Assembly (NCBI GenBank): GCA_964035545.1 | Contig: OZ037765.1 | Location: 17,354,698 to 17,418,697 of the forward strand | From: Bugula neritina | Taxonomy: Eukaryota; Bryozoa; Gymnolaemata; Cheilostomatida; Bugulidae | Length of the DNA stretch: 64,000 nt | Direction of reading: 5' to 3' | Shown: positions 1-14,101 of the stretch, in pieces | Position numbering within the stretch: position 1 is the first letter of the stretch | Layout of the letters: every line of letters starts with the position of its first letter | Notes under the pieces: model-generated | Databases searched by the model: none | Seen by the model: the letters and a program-made list of their open reading frames with translations, nothing else | What the model was told of the DNA's origin: nothing | Position numbers and translations under genes: made by a program

Positions 1-539
1 ACATGGAAAGCCCGTGCATGAGAGTGTCAGATCAATCTCGCGAAGTTGCCTCCTCTTAAGTGAAGGATACTTTAAAAGTATAATTTGTTCACTTATTTGA
101 GGGATTAAAGCTACTACTGTTGAAAACAAGATGGTCGTAGGCTAAAATTTAATCCCAGCTATAAACTATACGCAGCAAAGCTTTCAGTGTATGATAATTT
201 GGCCAATTTAAAATAATTAATTTTAATCTTTTAGCTTGACAGCTTATATAAAATTAATGGCTGTCTTGCAGATTATTAATAAACTTACAGGACTGTTAGG
301 CTTAAAATTACAAAGAAAATAGCTAATGAAACTAAGTTTTAATAGTCATTTAAATTCGATTTAAATTCTCCCAATTTTTTTACCTTCTACTGCATATAAT
401 TGAGTTTTTTAATCATTGTACTGAAAGTCAAAGTTTTGGCATCTGAAAAGGTGGCTATCATAATTATTTAATACTTTGCTTAGTAATTATCAGTAAGTTA
501 TCATTTTTATTAGCAGACAACATTGTAGCGCGCAGTCTT

Positions 540-760
540 TTTCTACTTCTCAGATCGATCTGGTGTCTTTCCATGATCTTATTGACATGAGATCGATCTG
601 AGTTCGAGCTCTACAGACCGACCAGCTCAGATCGACGAAGATCGATCTTTGGCATCTTTCCATGGATCGATCTCGCTGAGATCGATCTGAGATCGGTACA
701 TGGAAAGCCGGTGTTTGTTTACTGGGCAAACACTCTAACCCCTAGACCACGGCTGCTCCC
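540..760 (-). repeat. SINE-like fragment with GATCGATC-rich body
   Basis: The right edge (about 706-760) matches the tRNA-like head of the two SINEs at 34.7 and 35.4 kb (CTCTAACCCCTAGACCACGG, then CTGCTCCC), so on the minus strand it starts GGGAGCAGCCGTGG. The body to the left differs and is packed with GATCGATCT motifs. The phrase ACATGGAAAGCC occurs both at position 1 and near 700, so a second copy may be cut by the window edge. No target duplication was found. Confidence 0.55.
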
Positions 761-2873
761 TAAGAGAACAATTCTATAGCATAATTAGAATTTTAAGTAG
801 CAGCCAGAATTTAAATTTTTAATGAGTTTGCTCTTGATACAAAGGTTCAACCTATTCACTTTGGGAGGACACAATTCTTAATTGTGGAAGAGATATTGGG
901 GACCTCTAAAAAGGGTTTATTTTTTTGCATTATACTATTTTAAGTTTCAAGATCCAGCTCTAAAGCATCATATAGTTTTTGGCAAGAGCCTATTGTGATG
1001 AGCACAGGATGTAGTACTAGCTTAGGTCGGTTTCTTTCTGGTGGTACATGTAGCTTGAGTTGTCATAGATTTCTGAAATTTATAGTTTCACTATATGCTA
1101 AGGAATAGCTTTGTATTTTTGTGATAAAATTTTCATTAGTGGTGTATGCTGGTGTGTTTTCCTTCTGCCCTTTAATCCTGAGTTTTAGAGTCGCACTATC
1201 ATTTATCAATTTTAGAAAAAAAATTGATGCTTTTTGTTACTAAATTTTATTCATACCAGCATCTGTAGGGTCCCGCAGCACATCAGCATGCTTGCGTTTT
1301 AACAGAAATGAGCTTTTATATGTTGGGACTTTGCAGTGATGATGTATCTGGAAATTTTCTTAGCTTTACTCAATTGGTTAGATAGGTGACTGAAGAACTT
1401 CAATGGTCATAGTAATATATGTCATTTATAGGAGGGCTATTAGTTGTTTATTTTTCCACTTGGTTTTTCAGTTTCTTCTGGGCAGCAGGGGTTAGCCATG
1501 CTCTTATATTTACCATACCTGCATTGTTTACAAGGTTTTTGGCACTAATGAAGTCATGAGTGATTTCAAATTATTTCCTTTTGCAGTGACTGCCTTTTTG
1601 ATTAACCTACAAAAGTTGCTAAGCTGTCAGTATTTTTGGTGTTTTGGTTCTGTGTGGTTGTAATTTTCGTTACTTTACGTTTTTGGTACAGCTTGTGACC
1701 TATCAAACGTGTTCACTCATCACCTTGTACTTCTTGAGACTATATGGCATAGTATCAAAAACACATGTTAGAACTGGAGATGCGAGTGATTCAAGTATCT
1801 ATACCAGAAAACTGTATCATTACCAAAACTAAGCACTTCTCTCAAAGTGAAATTGTTTGGCAGTTTTTTTATTGTTTTTGTCATCACATGCTTGAACTTA
1901 TTTTTCATAAACTTTTACTCTCGAAGATTTTACAAAGCAAAATAAAAATTTTCAATAAATATTGGTAAGCCTGATGAATTGCAGAGTTAGGTGTGTATGC
2001 TGACAAATATCTTCTGTACAGCATAAAACTCTGTGCACATAAGATTTTTGAAATATTTTCATTAAAATTTCTTTCTTTAACTATTAAATGTAAATTACAA
2101 ATGGCTTTAGGCTAAGTAGATTAGTAAATGGTACACTCTGAAATTAATAAGCAGGTTTCTGTAAAAAAATTGTAATTCTGTCAGAATCTTTCTGTCAAGC
2201 TGTAATTTTCACAAGCTTGTGGCTGCAGAAATGACCTCCTGAACTTTCTTATACATAAAATCTGAGCAGTCTTAGCTGACTAGAAAAATTTTCTGAAGAA
2301 TGTTAGAAAGTACGATTGTAATTATCTCATTATAGGCCAACAACATGTATTGGCCTTTGAGAACAACTCTACTCTATCTTATCTTATCCATGCTCGCCAT
2401 TCTTTATATATAACCAATTGTAGGGCAGTTGGCTTTTGACTATCTTATCTAGATATCTCATATCTTGGAAGGTGTAGAATAATGCCTATTCCAGGTCTCT
2501 AAGATAGATCTTGATGTATGCCTTGGTCTTGATATAACCTAGATAGGCTGGTAGAACTCCTGGACAACCCTGTTGTAATTTTCCAATTTGTTTTTTTGAG
2601 ATTTGCTAAGATTTTGTATAATGACCACATACAACAGATTTCTGTGAAATGTTTGCAGATTGTGTTGGTGGTTTACCAGTTCACTCGTTTAGCCTAAACA
2701 AAGCTGAGTGTACTAGCAGCTAGTACCTCATTCTTGGTGTTCCTATTCACAGTGATACTCATACAATTATATTACTATTAGGGTGTAAATGTGGCATACT
2801 ACTATTTGTAAAAATATTTCATATGGCATTTAAATACTGTTCAACTGTACATACTAGTATTTGGTATTTATAG
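761..2873. other. Upstream spacer / first intron of endophilin, no gene seen
   Basis: AT-rich sequence with no exon I can support. The short open frames at 1644-1968 have no family resemblance and no supporting splice context. Since the endophilin exon at 2874 starts inside the BAR domain, part or all of this is presumably its first intron. Confidence 0.5.
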
Positions 2874-5800
2874 TTTATGAATGAAAAAATTGGTGGTGCA
2901 AAAGGGACAGAGCTGGATGAAGATTACATAGAAATGGAGCGGGTATGTTAGGGTGATTCACTCATGTGGAGTGAGTCGGACTGAAGACCGCTCCTAATTA
3001 TTAATATATATTGTTTTCACACATTTTATCTTAATTTGATGCCATTGTGAAATAGTCAGGCAGCGCTTTGTAACTCAGAGTTCTGCATGTATTTTGGAAA
3101 TTAGGTAGAGAACTAAATGCAAGAATATAAGACTATTTTAATTGTCGTACCAAAGAGCATATGCTATGCATTAAGTAACTGCGTTTCTACTCTTGGAGAC
3201 CACTTTATGTTGGCATTAACTTATTGTAAATCAATACTGGTCATCAGGAGTTATTACTAGCCACTACAGCATTAGTTGATGCTTATGTACATTAGTACAT
3301 TGATTTTAGAAAACTGATGTCACAGAAAAGTTGGTTTCAGAAATAACTACCAAGACTCAAGAATACCTGCAGCCGAATCCTGGTAGGCACCTTGATTACA
3401 ATCTTGCAGTGTAACTTGTGAAACTGAATTAAGGTCAATGAAGGTGGTATGCACCTCACTAATGGATGCTCCCTAGCAGTTGCTGTCAATGAACTCACCA
3501 ATGCAGCAATTTGTATCCTAGTGTTCTGATGATTGTTAGCTTATTGCTATTGATTCATACTCTCCATTTCATATTCTAGTTTCTGCTTTTTATGGTATAG
3601 CAAAGGCTCTTAATAATAAACCACTAAAAAAATCAATGTACCTTACTAGTGTGGAGCATGAGAGAACTAAGTGTTGGTGAGGGTTGTTAGTAGTGTTGGC
3701 TCAACTATCAGCATGAAAGTTTAGCATTGGTAAATTCTAATTTGTAATTGTCTACAACACTAACTTCTATATATTATGATACTCTTGCATTTCAAGCCAC
3801 ACAAATGAAATCCCGTAGCTGTGTTGTGGCTTGCATCACACTGCAGTTTGTATTCCTTCCATAAAAGTAGTATAACTCTGCAGCAGATTCTATTTGCTTC
3901 TATTCACGCACAAGCAGTCACATTTCCACTGAAGAGGACTAAACTTTTAGTTATTATTTTTTATCTATCACTTGCTCTGCTAAATATTAAGAGAAATAGT
4001 TCATAGTATAACATGTAAATAACTGCCTTTTAAAGCTGCCCAAGGGCCGCTTGATGTTTCCAGAACTTTCAAATTATTTTTTGCTTAGAAAAGCATGAAA
4101 CCCTTGCATAGTTTTAGGTGAGGTAATGCATGTTGCTCTGTCATTATTGACACACTGAAGAATTAGTCTTGGAATAGTTATAATATTTACTAGGATTTTG
4201 CCGCGTGTGGTTATGGAAACCTTAATTTGTTTGCATTATTTCCACAGGCAGCGTTGGTAAAGCCTTTATTTACATGTTGTGTTTACACTGATTGCACTCT
4301 AGTTTGCTGCTATGCTTTTATAAAATATTCTAGTTTATTTCTTGAGATTGTTTTCAGTAACAAATCTAGTGCTGGCTAGCAGACTCATCTTTGTACTTCT
4401 ACTGATTGTGTTTGTGATATGCTGCCAAAGAAAGCTGCCTCTCAATGTAGTGGTTGATGTTCCTGGTTTCTTATGCTTTGCCTCACCTTTTTGTGCGTGT
4501 AACCTTCTGTTTGTGAGTAGCTTGCCTTGTCGTGCAACTTTTGATTATCATTTCTTGCAAACCTCATAGCTTTTGGTTTTGTTTTCTTATCTTTCACTCA
4601 CCCTAATTCAATTTTTTGTAGACTTAATGGTTCAGACTCATTCACCAAGACTATAATTGAGTAACTTAGTATTTGGTGATTCTAGGTTCAAGGGCTTTCT
4701 TCCCCTTTTTTTTCTGCTCCAATTTTCTTACTTAGGTGCAGAAGTTGTCAGTTTCTAGTGGAATTTATGGAAAGCAACTATTTTTGTGACAAATTAAGTA
4801 ACAGTTGATAATTGTCTTTACAGCTTGCTTTAAGAATTGATGAAAATTCGTTTGACTTGAATAAAGTTTTGTAATTGAACTATGTTTATGGTTTGTTTGT
4901 TATATTCATGGAGACATTTCCAGAGAACTCAATCAACATAGCTTACAGCTTATGACCTTACTTTGCAGATCAATTTGTCGCAATATTGCAAAATTAAAAA
5001 CAAGTGAATATTGCCAAGCCAAATTTATTATTTAGCCCATCATGTTGAACCTATTTAAGAAATAGAACATTTTAATTTTACACAGCGGTTACCACTTAGG
5101 GCAGGGAAACAATCTTTGCATTATTCACATAATATACTTGTTACTAGAACTGGGGGCTTCAGAAACAACAACATTATGCCTACTTGACTATGTGATATAA
5201 TTTCAAAGGGGTAGTTTTTATTTGAGAATTTGCCTCTAGTTCCTGGGATTATCGGTGAGTCTGAACCGGTTGGTCTGTGCATTTAGAAATTGTAAAATTG
5301 TAAACTAGCAACAGTTTGGGTTAATTGTAGCAATGCGTGCTAAGCTGATGACTCAGGCAGCTTGGTCTAAAGTTAGACGACAGCACATGAACACTCTGTA
5401 TCCTCAACCAGAAGGCACTCTTGGGGAAGCTCTCACTACTCATGGTAAAGATCTTGGCTACGATTCTGGCTTTGGTAAGTAGCAAGTCTCTCCTGTATAA
5501 GGTCAATCAGTCTCTTTATTTAGGTTAAGAAACCTATGTGGTTTGTAGTTTAATGTTTTGTATCAACATTTTAATAATTCAACACTTGACTTGCTGTGCT
5601 ATTAGGATATTTTTTACCAAGACTGTTGATGCTGTAGAGTGTAGAGTATTATAAAAGTTTGATGTTTTGAGGAGTTGTCTGTTTTTGAGTACTATGCATT
5701 GTGGAATCTTCTTTCTGAATATTCATGTATTGAATATAAATTGGAGTTATTTTTATGCATATCTAAGAAGAAAGGAAGATATCAACTTTGAAAACTATAA

Positions 5801-8800
5801 TTTTAATAAATTAAGGTAGCCTACACAAAGTTGTGAAAAAGTATTAGATATAAATTCTAAACGAGTTTATTGAATTCAGGACAAGCGTGTGTTGAGACAG
5901 GAGAGTCTTTCAGTCAGCTGGCTGATGCCAAGTATGCCCTTGAAGACAGCATCAAACAGAACTTCCTCGAGCCACTGCATCAGCTGCAGAGTAAAGACTT
6001 GAAGGAAATTGCTGTAAGTGTGTTGTACATCATTGTTATATTTCTGTGTTGTAAAATTTTGGAATTACAGAATACTTTTGAAGTCTATAATGCCTAAAAT
6101 GTCACACTATCAAAATATAGAGGACAACTCTTCAAAAAGAATTTCAAACTGTGAACTACACTTGCATGTCCAAAACTGTGATACATAGCCGTCTTGTTTA
6201 CTTCAAAGAAATGAAAATTCCAAGTCTGAAAAAATCTACATAAACAGATTTTGATGTTGATAACATTTTTGTTCTCTTTGTCATAATTAGTAACGCTAGT
6301 ACAGCTACACTCATCTCTGGCCATCTACTCTAATTCATGTATTTGGACAGCCAATCAATTTTTTCATCCAATTGTTTAAAGTCAATGTGCATACTTGGTG
6401 TTTTTTTAGCATCATAGAAAGAAACTTGCTGGCCGAAGATTGGATTATGACTGCAAAAAAAGAAAGAAGGACAAAGGTTAGATAAAAGGGACTTTATGGT
6501 CCAAGTAGTACCATGTTTTGGCTTGTATAGTACCAAGGCTTGCTACTATAACTTTACATAAATTTAGATTTATAGTTTATTCTGGATTACAGTCTACTTT
6601 TAGCTTGTCAACCTTATGTTTGTAAGCATTCACAGTTAATCTTAAATAAAAGTTAACCATCTGCTAATAATGAATAGTTTGACACTGGATTACTGAAACT
6701 GCTATTGCACCTTACCATAGCCAGCGTTCTACTCATCATAATATATAGCCTGAGTTCTACTCATCATAATATATAGCCTGAGTTCTATTATCATAATATA
6801 TAGCCTGAGTTCTACTCATCATAATTTATAGCCTGAGTTCTACTTATCATAATATACCCTTATTCAGGGGGTGTGGTTACAGATGATGAATTGTCCGTTG
6901 CTGAAGAGAAGTTTGAGGAGTCTAAAGAGTTGGCTGAGACTGCTATGCATAATCTGCTGTCCAATGATGTCGAGCAGATAACTCAGCTTAGCGCATTTGT
7001 AGATTCTTGTTTAACTTATCATCAGCAGGCTGTGGAAATTCTCAACTCTCTCAAGTCTTCTTTAGATAACAAGTTAGTTATTGAGCCTTTTTATGACACT
7101 TAAATTCTTAAAAAGAAGTAAGAATAATAGTATTAGTAGCTGATTATTTAATCGTGACAGTAGAAGTGGTAGAATCAGAAGTAACTAGCTGGCAGCAGTT
7201 GTTGTGGTAGCAGTATTAATGGTAGCAGCAATAGTAGTTCACTGGCAGCAGTAATAGCATTGCCTACTATAACACTGCAAAGTGCTATACTTGTATCCTA
7301 TAAATGCATCCTTAAAGTCTCAATTTTGGTCTTCATCAAAGTCTCCACTCTATTTCTAATATTCAAGCTCCTTTAATATGTAGGTTTGTGATATTTGCCT
7401 TACGAGATTTTACCATACTGTTACAATATGCTAACTTGGACTTCATTATTCTTGTGGAATTAGTTTCTTCTGATTTTCTCCATTTTCTAGATTAACACCT
7501 TTTTATGCAGTAAACCTATTAGGTTAGTAAATGATAAAATGTTGTATAATGTTGATCTAAGAGATATTAATCACTAAATACTGTATTGTTTTATTAGAAA
7601 TGCCGTGTGATACTAACATCTTTTAGTTATAATTATACAATGACTATAATATTGCTTGCTTTCCATTCTAGCTTGTAAGTGGTCTACCAGCAGAGTGCTG
7701 TTACATTCTCAGTGTTAAGTATATTATTGCTTGTTAACTGTTACTATGTTAGATGCTTGCTATTAAGGTATTACAGTTTACCACCCTTTCCTGTTACATT
7801 TAACCTCACACCCCTAATAAATCATAATAATAATTTTGGGTTTTGCAGCACTAAAAAAAGGCTCAAAATATGTAATAACATAGAAATTAAACACAGTTTT
7901 AATCCTCTTTTAGTGATATATGGCTACAAATGCTGGTTTAACCTCAGCAAAGTTATTCTACAAGATGTAATTTTTTAAAATTATAAATATAAATTAATTT
8001 CAACATAACTCAATTCAGTTCAACATAGCAATCTGGCTTAAAAATTGTAAGATAAACAACGGGTTTATAATTAATAACTATTTTGTAATAAATTTTGAAA
8101 TAATTTATGCACAAAATATGACTTGGTTCTTAACAATATAAAACATGCACAAACTAGTTTTTTTCAAAGATTTTAATCAAGTCAGACTTGGCGTTATTCA
8201 TGCAAGTGTTTCCAAAGTCTAAACCATTACTCTGCAAGATACTGTTGCAAGGTTTTATTTTTTGTAAATTATCAAATTACATAACCTATACACTTATCTA
8301 CAAATATAGTTCATACAAGTTTTTTTGGAAATTTACTATTGCAATATTTAACCAAGACTAATCTGTTCTAACTGTCCATATTCTTGCCAGTTAGCTGCCT
8401 GCCCTATTTAACCTTTTTCTGTTTAATCCTTGCTGTCAGAACCTTTTTAAACCCATGTTATGGTGATCAATTATAAACATTATTTGTTGATAGTCAATAG
8501 ATTAAAAAGCAAATCTAATTTATAGTAAGTTTAGCGAAATAATAGTATATAGGCGCCAAGTTAACTGTTATTCCAATTTAGTGCAGTTTGTTCCTGCTGT
8601 AGTTAATTTATTATTGATGAGCCATTTTAAAGGCTGTTTCAATAGCAGCACAAGTTGCAACAACGAAAATTTCAATTTTATAATTTCCAAATGTAGCTAT
8701 AGTTGTTCTGCAACATCAAAACAAAGACCCACGATTACAGACATGTGTTAACTAATTCTGGTTTTTGTAATAATGAAATAATATTTCAAGGCAAAGATTT

Positions 8801-10436
8801 TGTTTATTTGGCGGTAATTTGTTTCAGTTACTGTAATTTATTAGTATAATAATGGCATTGACTAAACATTGATATTTATTATAATTATAAGAATTATTTG
8901 TAAGTAATGGTGAAGTTTAAAAAAAGTTGTACTACCAGTTGATATGTGCTGCTTTTTTCAATAAGGAATTTGAACTCATTAAAGTTAGTAAAAAACTTCT
9001 TACGAAAAAAAACTCTTCTTTTATAATACATAAAGTCTTCTCTAAAGGGGACTTCAGTCCGTAACAAGTAGTTTTCTCAACTTATGCTAGTAGTGGTTGT
9101 GATTCATGTAATGCTCCTGGTTATGGTACATGTTCGTGTCTTTAGTGGGTTCCATGGAAATGCAGCAATTATTACATCCTAGTGTTTGAAGTTTTCTGCA
9201 AACATTGAAATCATCGTTAGTTGTAGGCTTTTAAAAACAAAGTTGTATTTAAGTTGCAAGTCTAAGAATTGCAAAAGGGGGGCGTGTAGAAAATTTAATG
9301 AAATGATGCTGCTACTAAACATTTATTAATTAATCTACATAATCTCAATGTTAATAATAATTTAGGTCAAATTCAAATATAGGGTTTTGACATGACTATG
9401 TTCTATGAAATAGGCTTACAACAGTGTGAAAATAAGTTTTAGTTATACTTTATATTAGGTGTTGTAGGCCACACTTCTTATATATGAGCTGAACTATGCA
9501 GCAGCAAATGCAAATATAGCATCAGCCATGACTAGACAAAAAAGACTTACAGCCAGATAACTTGAAACAATTGTGTAAATATTTTTGCTTGAAATTTGAA
9601 ACTCTGCTACAACAGCAAGTTTTTTTTACATATTCATAGAAATTTGTTTGACTATAGGTAGAGTGTTCTTCAACAGCTCAATGATTTTACATTTTCCCTC
9701 AGGCATGGCACCCATGCATCTTCTTTGTTATTCATTAAGAGATAACCTTTGTATATTATGTAGCTGTTTATGCATATTAATAATAGGTGCAACGATGCAT
9801 CCAGCAAGCCCAGATCACAGCACGTGCCCAAGAGAGTGGCTTCATCAGTGAAGAGAACTAGTGATCCATTTGATAGCAACGATAGCAACGGGAAGTCTGG
9901 CTCTTACAGTTTGGCTAGCTCACAGCCCGAGTATGCACAGCCAGTTGTTGGTAAGTGAGAGGTAACTCTGGGCATGTGTCAATATTAAACTTTTTCTGGA
10001 AATAAAGATAGTAATTATGGCTTCAAACACATATTTTTGTGATGAGCTCAATGCTGACTATAGTTAAAAAATTCCCATCTGTCTGTTGTAGCTTGTCTCT
10101 TAATTAGCCAGTGTTCATCTTTGCAATTATTCCTCTGATGTTGAATACTGTCTGGGTTAATTAGTCAACCACTTTGTGTATAATGTTCCAGTAAAATGTC
10201 TCAAATAATTTGGCCTGCATATTAAATGTGTTTTGTTGTTTTCAGTACCAAAGGCGAAACCATCTGCTCGGGCACTCTATGACTTTGAACCAGAGAATGA
10301 AGGGGAACTTGGGTTTAGTGAAGGAGATTTAATTGAGTTGACTCAACAAGTTGATGAGAACTGGTTTGAAGGAAAGTTTAAAGGCCAAGTTGGTTTCTTT
10401 CCTATCAATTATGTTGAAGTAGTGAATCCTTTATAA
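2874..10436 (+). CDS. SH3GL: Endophilin-A-like protein (N-BAR + SH3), first exon missing
   Basis: Eight exons in consistent phase: 2874-2942, 3310-3382, 5331-5474, 5880-6013, 6410-6476, 6868-7072, 9787-9950, 10246-10436, giving about 348 codons. Exons 2874-7072 encode the N-BAR domain that curves membranes in clathrin-mediated endocytosis ([52 protein letters not shown]). Exon 9787-9950 is a Ser/Lys/Pro-rich linker. The last exon is a full SH3 domain ([31 protein letters not shown]), which in the family binds proline-rich partners such as dynamin and synaptojanin. Donors are GTATGT/GTAAGT type. Vertebrate endophilin A is about 350 residues, so only the N-terminal amphipathic helix (about 15 residues, its own exon in vertebrates) is absent. 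I did not find that exon at 1-2873, so it probably lies upstream of the window. The SH3GL1/2/3 subtype cannot be assigned. Very sure of family. Confidence 0.93.
6726..6855. repeat. 28-bp minisatellite in endophilin intron
   Basis: About five head-to-tail copies of a 28-bp unit (begins GTTCTACTCATCATAATATA). The third copy is shortened by 3 bp and later copies have single-base changes. The array ends about 12 bases before the acceptor of the exon starting at 6868, so it occupies the place of the branch-point and pyrimidine-tract region. Confidence 0.85.
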
Positions 10437-13034
10437 CCAGCTTCTGGAATGTAGAATTCTGACAGCAAATCTGACTGATGTTAAACATCTAACCAATTAT
10501 ATTAAGTTTATTGAGTTATAAGATGTTCAATGAATCACAATTTTTATAATTATTTTATTGCTTTGCCAAGAAAATTATACACAGTTTTGACAAATGCAAT
10601 TTCGTAGTTATCAAGCATGTTTTCACCATATGACTCAGCGCTACTACTTGATTTTCATATACTATATATGCAGTATTTGCAAATTTACAAAAATAGTTTT
10701 TCTGCACTTTTTTTATTTAATGTCAACAAGCAAGGCATATACGAAATTCCACAATACATTCTATTACAAAATGTGATGTCTGGCAATATAGATATTATAT
10801 ATGTGTATTTTATTTATCAAGTTTCACAAGTTTACTGGGTTCTAGTGAATAGTATAGCTATGAGTTGTACAATGTAAGTTTTTATTTTTAGAAGAAGCTG
10901 GATGTAATGTGAGTTTTTGGCAGTAAACTTTACCTTATTATATTGTTGTTATTATGTAATAATTATTAAATAAAACATGAATGTTGAATTGCCTTTTTGG
11001 GTATGATGTAAATGTAGATGATGAAAATAAAGCATTTTCTCTTTCAGGTTTGTGCTCGAATTTTACTTTTTTGTAGGAAATTCAGAATTTGCATTGCAAC
11101 ATTAACAATATCACCAATATGTTGTGTGAAATGTTCCTAATGGTATTTATCTATGGTAGTCATCAGTCACATGCATTGTAGCACAACTAAAATTCGCTTG
11201 CAGTTCAATACTTAGTATATCTATTTGTTTTACAATAATCCTCTAGTATTACAATTACGAACCTCTTAACTGGTTGAAAAAATATTTATGCGTAAAAACC
11301 AAGACTCCCCAGCTAGTTTTACCAAACCGTCAGAAACCCATTAAGTTAAAACTAAAATTCAACTCTCCCCATTGATTATATGCTAATTTCAATTCCTCTT
11401 CACATTTAAAAGCAATAACAATGTGCACATATTCTTTGCAACTAAGACCACTAGAACTAGGATCTTGGAAAACTTGGTAGAACTTTAGGCTAATGTATGT
11501 GGCCATATTATAAACACGCAAAATTAAAACGATTTTTGGTGTTTCAGAGCAGCTTTATTTATATTTTGAAAGTTGTGTGCATGACTTGCCCACAACACTA
11601 AAGAATTGTATTGGGTAAAATTATAAAAGTTTTCTATAGCAAAAAATTGTCTGTCGTCTAGCACTGTTATCTCTTTAGTAAGATTAACTTGCATGCAACT
11701 AATTTTACTAAAAGAAATAGTCAGCCCCCTCTTCTGCAAACTATTTAATATATTGTTATAAGGAGCTTTTAACTGCTAAAATATGTATGGTAAATCATAA
11801 TGTTTTATAGCTTTGTTGTACATTGTTGCTTATATTAAATATGGCTGCATATAACAATTCTAGTGCTCATAGAAGGTCTTGTATTGTCAGATGACTCTTT
11901 TATTTGTTTATAGCAGCTCTTTCTGGTTTTGTGCAAATTGCTTTTCAGACTTTAATTTTCATCAAAACCTTTACTATACACACAAGCCTTATAAGTACTT
12001 CTGTATACCGGAGCCTTTTGAAAGCAGCTGTGAAAAGTTTAATTCTACCTAACAACTATCTATTTGTTGTGGACACTAAATATCAGAGTATAAAAAATAT
12101 TTTGAGGATGGCAATACAACATTATTTTTAAGCATTGCTTGGTAGTTATGTGAACCCGTCAGGTTGAACTAAAGGGTTAAAGTTCACGCTGGGTTGGACC
12201 GCTGCATTCACGACTTTCATTTAGATGACTTTTATAAGGTTTTGGTTTGCTTGTCTGTTAAAAAACTATATTAAATTGTGTTGAGCAGTTACTAGAAAGG
12301 CTACTGCTCTATTAGTAATTTAGCCTTGTTAGTTACACAAAACTAGATTTGTGATGCAATAAAACAATGAATGGTCAGCAAATTAATAGCACAAATAAAT
12401 ATATACAACCTGTGCATTGCATTTGATCCGTCCAAACAAAAATTGCTGTTACAATGCATTTAGTCTGCATATTAGTGTTGCATTGTACATGTGGATGCCA
12501 GCTAATTTGTATAATTTGTAAAAATACAAAGGTTTATTAAATTTAGTGTAAATCATATCCATGTTTTTGCAGCTGCTGCGTTTTTGGTGAGCAGCCATCA
12601 AGTTTCGTGTAGTTTGACATTCAAGACACTGCTAACAAGTGACTATTATGTAATTAATAATAATCCCAATGTTCACTTGCAGCTGGGAAAATTTCAGTAC
12701 CATGCAATAATTCCATACTATATCAAATTTTTAAGAGTTATATCACAACATAAATTTAATTAATATATTATTCAATGCAATATAGTTTATTTCAATAAAA
12801 AAAATTTACTATATACATGTACAATTATGAAAAATAAATGAGGCTCTACCCCAAGAATTAGCAGATTCTGGACACAAACATATCCAAGTTGCTACTAGCT
12901 ATAGTTTTTATTTAAAAGACACATATGTACTTTAATGGTGTGGTAATAAAAATATATACATGTATACGTATGTGTAATCACAGTAGTAAATAAATGTTAT
13001 ACATTCAAATGGATACAAGCTAATTGCTTGTATT
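10437..13034. other. Spacer: endophilin 3'UTR then intergenic
   Basis: The first 600 bases are the probable endophilin 3'UTR. Beyond this the sequence is AT-rich with only short chance open frames (such as 11330-11739 minus and 11904-12131 plus) that lack similarity or codon bias. Nothing else supported. Confidence 0.5.
10969..11031 (+). promoter_or_regulatory. Endophilin poly(A) signals
   Basis: Two AATAAA hexamers at 10969-10974 and 11026-11031 lie 530-590 bases past the endophilin stop. The second is followed within about 20 bases by a GT-rich stretch, so it is the better cleavage candidate. Confidence 0.5.
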
Positions 13035-14069
13035 TCAGTATAAAGAATACTGACCACTTCTTGTTGTAAAACAAGATTTAACAGCTTTTAGCCATTTTAT
13101 ATTTAGTCTAATTTTGGAGCAACATATTCTATTTTGTCTATAGGATATAGCTTTAGTGTCACTATCACTGCTATTCCTAATTTTTCTTCTGATGCTACCA
13201 AGCACATTGTAGAATGTAGATTTGAAAGTTGCCTTCTTGTTACTAATTGGGGAGACAACTTCATCATCTTCCTCTTCAATATCTTCCAATGTTATCCTAT
13301 GGTCTATCACTTTCTCAAACTCACATACTCCATCATCTAATCCATCTCTACCAATAGCACTCTTCACTTTTTGAATGAAGACTTTCATCTCTATAACTTC
13401 ATTCAGATTTCTAAAAATAATTATGTTTTAGAGATTGTCACATTGGCCTGCATGTAAATATTAAAATTCCTTTTGTAATGTATAATTTATGTATAATCCA
13501 CATAACATCATATGCTATAATCACTAGTAGAGGTTAAGTAAACAACAAAATAAGCATCCTTTGGAGTTGCATTCCCCGCTGCATAATATTTTCTACTCTG
13601 ATGTGTAATGCATTGCGTCATCCATTATGTGTAGCACTACGGACCAAGTAATATTTAAAATTTTATAATACTATCAAGGGAAAAGTTTCAGACTATAACA
13701 AATTTTTGCATACACTTTATCTTCTATGAATAAATGCTATGAATGTTAATCTAATATTAGTAATAGATATATAATCACCTATGACAACATCTTATTATAA
13801 TTACTACTATTAGTAAGGTAGACATTTTTACTACATACTTATAAAAGAAGTTACAAATAAACTTACTCAGTAATAGTGTATACTGAAGAGACAATCTCAT
13901 TCATTCTGGTAGTCATAGATGTGTTACCACAGATTGAATACTTCTTAGAATACATTGTGTGAATAATATAAGCCAATATTATATCCGAGAACAGAGAGAG
14001 CAGAATAATCAACTAGCTTCACCAAGATACAGATATTATATCTATATTATATATATATATATATAATAC

Positions 14070-14101
<32 letters not shown>

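Noticed and set aside
4342-4569. Hydrophobic 75-codon frame in an endophilin intron
   Set aside because: Lies within an intron of a well-supported gene; T-rich sequence gives chance hydrophobic frames.
6721-6860. CRISPR-like direct repeats
   Set aside because: Units are contiguous with no unique spacers and the genome is eukaryotic; it is a minisatellite.
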